5,158 nucleotides of DNA from Actinomycetes bacterium (GTDB lineage: Bacteria > Actinomycetota > Actinomycetes > Actinomycetales > Microbacteriaceae): the NCBI GenBank assembly GCA_021793715.1, contig JAJYSF010000106.1:1-5158 (forward strand). Direction: 5' to 3'. Positions 4,963 to 5,158 of the stretch are shown here, piece after piece; the first letter of the stretch is position 1, and every line of letters starts with the position of its first letter. The notes under the pieces are model-generated. The model made no database searches, was not told where the DNA came from, and saw only the letters and a program-made list of their open reading frames with translations. The position numbers were made by a program, and so were the translations under genes.

Positions 4963-5158
4963 ATGAGTGACACGCGCCTCGAACCAGGTTCCCCCGCTCC
5001 CGAGTTCTCGCTCCTCGACCAGGACGGCAGCCCCGTCGCGCTCGCGGACTTCCGCGGCCGCAAGGTCGTGCTGTTCTTCTACCCGGCGGCCATGACCCCC
5101 GGGTGCACCACCGAGGCCTGCGACTTCCGCGACTCCCTCGCATCGCTGCAAGGTGCTG
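4963..5158 (+). CDS. bcp: PrxQ/Bcp-type thioredoxin-dependent peroxiredoxin (N-terminal part)
   Basis: Cytoplasmic thiol peroxidase reducing hydrogen peroxide and organic hydroperoxides, recharged by thioredoxin. The 65 codons present cover the N-terminal part of a family usually about 150-160 residues long. Visible are the family start [15 protein letters not shown] (8-22), the strand [16 protein letters not shown] (34-49) with peroxidatic Cys48 in TPGC, and Cys53 five residues later, the resolving cysteine of the common PrxQ subtype; R56 follows in ACDFRDS. The usual P-x3-T-x2-C active-site pattern is present (P41, T45, C48). ATG 4963 is preferred because it sits 7 nt after TATGGT; ATG 4951 is in frame (four residues longer) but lies inside that box. 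Members of this family help counter peroxide stress, which fits a neighbourhood with a thiol-stress sigma factor, though no SigH-type promoter is seen for this gene. Confidence 0.94.
   Translation, partial: MSDTRLEPGSPAPEFSLLDQDGSPVALADFRGRKVVLFFYPAAMTPGCTTEACDFRDSLASLQGA

Noticed and set aside
3983..5143. Long minus-strand open frame (386 codons) opposite the lipoprotein and peroxiredoxin genes
   Set aside because: It has Arg/Gly/Val-rich composition and no domain signature, and it spans two well-supported plus-strand genes and the junction between them.

Overview
The window is high-GC DNA with short intergenic gaps and strong third-position G/C. Together with a SigH/SigR-type sigma factor, its RsrA-type zinc anti-sigma factor, and an aroA-rsgA pair next to them, this points to an actinobacterium. 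The protein sequences look most like Microbacteriaceae (Microbacterium-like), but that genus call is inference. The order sigH-rsrA diverging from aroA-rsgA is an established actinobacterial neighbourhood: in Mycobacterium tuberculosis, sigH, rshA, aroA and the RsgA homologue lie close together.

Minus strand, 1-1335. Three genes read leftward in a tight block. They are an ECF sigma factor of the thiol-oxidative-stress family (661-1335), its small H-x3-C-x2-C anti-sigma factor (410-664, overlapping the sigma stop by 4 nt), and an Eis-like GNAT acetyltransferase only 18 nt further on, cut by the window edge (1-391). Upstream of the sigma gene is a near-perfect SigH/SigR-type promoter (GGAAT-N19-GTT, 1368-1394). 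The sigma factor therefore very probably activates its own operon, and the anti-sigma factor shuts it down by redox-sensitive binding.

Plus strand, 1374-3754. aroA (EPSP synthase, shikimate pathway) and rsgA (30S-assembly GTPase) are 2 nt apart and form an operon. Only 38 bp separate the sigma and aroA start codons. The -35 element of the sigma promoter lies inside the first codons of aroA, and the putative aroA -10 overlaps the sigma transcript start, so the two divergent units share one compact control region.

Plus strand, 3755-5158. A 78-nt gap with a likely promoter and a strong ribosome-binding site leads to a 371-residue secreted lipoprotein of unknown function with a clear lipobox and two probable beta-sandwich modules. 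Immediately after it is the start of a PrxQ/Bcp-type peroxiredoxin (partial), apparently with its own leaderless-type -10. The window thus holds thiol-stress sensing (sigma/anti-sigma) and peroxide removal (PrxQ) around two housekeeping genes.

I see no tRNA, rRNA, CRISPR array, insertion sequence or phage gene. The window is mostly a conserved chromosomal locus. Its most interesting content is the layered regulation at 1261-1395, not a new gene system.
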